In this document: positions 62,637 to 64,000 of the stretch, piece by piece
How positions within the stretch are numbered: position 1 is the first letter of the stretch
Layout of the letters: each line of letters starts with the position of its first letter
DNA from: Paracoccus denitrificans
Lineage (GTDB): Bacteria; Pseudomonadota; Alphaproteobacteria; Rhodobacterales; Rhodobacteraceae
Length of the DNA: 64,000 nt
Direction of reading: 5' to 3'
Assembly: GCA_003240735.1 (NCBI GenBank)
Contig: QFNE01000006.1
Coordinates: 62,001 to 126,000 of the forward strand
Notes under the pieces: model-generated
What the model was told of the DNA's origin: nothing
Databases searched by the model: none
Seen by the model: the letters and a program-made list of their open reading frames with translations, nothing else
Program-made: the position numbers and the translations under genes

Positions 62637-63191
62637 ATGAAGATTGGCTATCGTCGGGTTTCCTCTGAGGACCAATCTCTTGATCGTCAGGATCTGGGAA
62701 AGTGCGATAAGATTTTTGAAGAAAAGCTCTCAGGCGCGAGCGCGGCAAATCGACCAGCTTTACAGGATCTTATATCCTTCTGCCGAGAAGGTGATGAGGT
62801 TCTCGTTTTTTCAATTGACCGGCTGGCGCGCGACCTGCGAGACCTACAAGCACTCGTGACAACTTTGACCGGCAAGGGCGTAACTGTAACGTTCCTCACG
62901 GAGAAGTTGACCTTCTCTCCTGCAGCCAGTGATCCTCTGTCCTTACTACAGCTGCAATTGATGGGCGCATTTGCTCAGTTCGAGCGGGCCATCATCCGCA
63001 AGCGGCAGGCGGAAGGTATAGCAAAAGCCAAGATGAAAGGCGTCTACAAAGGACGGCCTACAAAAATCGAGAAAACTAAGATTGTCGAGATGCACGAGGC
63101 TGGGGGGGCACCAACAAAGATTGCCCGTGACTTGAGTGATTCGAGAGCGTCAGTGTATCGTGCTCTCAGCCAAGTGCTGGAAACTGGCTGA
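62637..63191 (+). CDS. Serine recombinase (resolvase/invertase family)
   Basis: 184 aa. Nucleophile Ser9 in YRRVSSEDQS, then DEVLVFSIDRLARDLRDLQALV with the catalytic-domain Arg residues, and QLQLMGAFAQFERAIIRKRQAEGIAKAK. The C-terminal 50 residues form an HTH (GAPTKIARDLSDSRASVYRAL). Length fits Tn3-type resolvases and DNA invertases. Lower GC than the chromosome. No partner transposase is seen, so it may be a stranded transposon or plasmid gene. Confidence 0.92.
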   Translation: MKIGYRRVSSEDQSLDRQDLGKCDKIFEEKLSGASAANRPALQDLISFCREGDEVLVFSIDRLARDLRDLQALVTTLTGKGVTVTFLTEKLTFSPAASDPLSLLQLQLMGAFAQFERAIIRKRQAEGIAKAKMKGVYKGRPTKIEKTKIVEMHEAGGAPTKIARDLSDSRASVYRALSQVLETG

Positions 63192-63644
63192 TCAGCAAGC
63201 CGTTAGTAGAACCTCACCGGACAACCCTCCCTTTTTTGCCTTCGTACGTAAAATCAGACGGTCTTGACTAGACTGCTCGATGATTATTTCCGTACTTATC
63301 ATGTAGTCACTGTCATACAAAATGTCCCGGGTATCAATTCGCACAGCCTGATTTGGCTCGACATCTGAATGCACGACTGGCCGACTTGACCCTGCGAAAG
63401 ACGCATCGTCGACGGTGACGAAAGCACTGTTACTAACTGTCACGCTTTTTAACGTTTCAGATGTCCCATTGTGTAACCAAAGATGAGCAAGAAAACTGTT
63501 GTCCGGGTCAGCTGACACGAAGGTCCAAAGCAGAGGTTGAGCTTCAGGCTTATGATGTGTTTCGTACTTTCTCAAGAACCCAGCTAATCCCCCTGCCTGT
63601 GGAGGTTGGGCGTCTGAAACGAAGCGATGAGGCGTAAATGGCAT
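63192..63644 (-). CDS. Hypothetical protein downstream of the ADP-ribosylglycohydrolase-like gene
   Basis: 150 aa. No signal peptide and no known motif; the central region (LLWTFVSADPDNSFLAHLWLHNGTSETLKSVTVSNSAFVTVDDASFAG) looks like a beta-sandwich. It ends one base after the convergent resolvase stop. It lies 19 bases downstream of the ADP-ribosylglycohydrolase-like gene on the same strand, so the two probably form an operon. Function unknown. Confidence 0.65.
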   Translation of the reverse strand: MPFTPHRFVSDAQPPQAGGLAGFLRKYETHHKPEAQPLLWTFVSADPDNSFLAHLWLHNGTSETLKSVTVSNSAFVTVDDASFAGSSRPVVHSDVEPNQAVRIDTRDILYDSDYMISTEIIIEQSSQDRLILRTKAKKGGLSGEVLLTAC

Positions 63645-63663
63645 CCTCTCCCTTTCTGTCTAT

Positions 63664-64000
63664 CTATTTCACTAGTGCTATCAGCCCATCTAGTAGGTCG
63701 ATGCCTTCGACATCTTTATGCCAAGGATGATTGAATATTTCCTTCGAGAAAATCAGTCCAAGCAGATTGCCGGCGATGGCACCGGCGCTGTCTGAGCCAC
63801 CGCCGTGGGTGACTGCAATCCTCAACCCGTTTTCAAAGTTATCAGCGACACAGCAGGCACGCAGCGAGATTGCAAGGGCAGTTTCTGCAGTCCAACCGTC
63901 TCCGAGAGCTTCAATCGAAAGAGGGTCAGCTCGGTCACTTGCCAGAGCTTGGCTAGCTGCTATCGCCACTTCGTTCGCCTCGGGGATAAGCCTATACTCT
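63664..64000 (-). CDS. ADP-ribosylglycohydrolase-like protein (partial at right edge)
   Basis: About 112 C-terminal residues are visible; the gene starts beyond base 64000. GDGWTAETALAISLRACC and VTHGGGSDSAGAIAGNLLGLIF match the C-terminal metal-binding signature of the ARH/DraG family, which removes ADP-ribose from proteins or nucleic acids. In the signature GDSDS-type sequence the first Asp is Gly (GGSDS), so one Mg ligand appears to be lost. Reduced activity is possible. Confidence 0.82.
   Translation of the reverse strand, partial: EYRLIPEANEVAIAASQALASDRADPLSIEALGDGWTAETALAISLRACCVADNFENGLRIAVTHGGGSDSAGAIAGNLLGLIFSKEIFNHPWHKDVEGIDLLDGLIALVK

Overview
The window looks like the chromosome of a carotenoid-forming alphaproteobacterium of the Rhodobacterales (Paracoccaceae, Paracoccus-like). 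The grounds are high GC, dense operons with many ATGA/TGATG start-stop overlaps, three exact alphaproteobacterial LexA boxes (GTTC-N7-GTTC), the gene order ribB-ribH-nusB and ppiD-trpE, and a zeaxanthin gene cluster. The genus is an inference from gene content. No tRNA, rRNA or CRISPR array was seen.

Region 1 (1-23.5 kb) is mostly core metabolism and DNA repair: riboflavin (ribB, ribH) with nusB; a strongly expressed outer-membrane protein; an SOS repair module in which mmcB converges on a radical-SAM/UdgX pair, each side with its own LexA box; a polyamine-type operon (amidotransferase, paiB-like, glutamine synthetase-like, FAD oxidase); divergent hemE/hemC; lexA with its own box; a trpG-trpD-ung-trpC-moaC-moeA run; and ppiD-trpE.

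Region 2 (23.5-47.4 kb) is uptake and catabolism. A polar amino-acid/amine ABC operon ends in a second glutamine synthetase-like gene. A phosphatase and small genes follow. Then comes a locus that looks like cyclic imino-acid (hydroxyproline-type) catabolism: a DapA-family enzyme, aldehyde dehydrogenase, FAD oxidase, LysR regulator, betaine-type ABC transporter and a proline-racemase-family enzyme with a non-standard active site. A 35-nt element, 27/35 identical without gaps, precedes both halves of this locus. It is followed by a sulfonate/organosulfur operon (ssuCBA-type transporter, two flavin-dependent oxidoreductases, four-domain rhodanese).

Region 3 (47.8-54.0 kb) is a complete zeaxanthin glucoside cluster: crtE-crtZ converging on crtX-crtY-crtI-crtB.

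Region 4 (54.0-64.0 kb) is a lower-GC mosaic island: a tyrosine integrase, an AlpA-like regulator and an HUH-type replication protein (a minimal integrative element), a decayed IS3 copy, membrane proteins, an IS3-truncated polymorphic-toxin tail with its probable immunity gene, a nonsense-mutated mobilization-like gene, an IS21 remnant, a serine resolvase, and an ADP-ribosylglycohydrolase-like gene running off the right edge.
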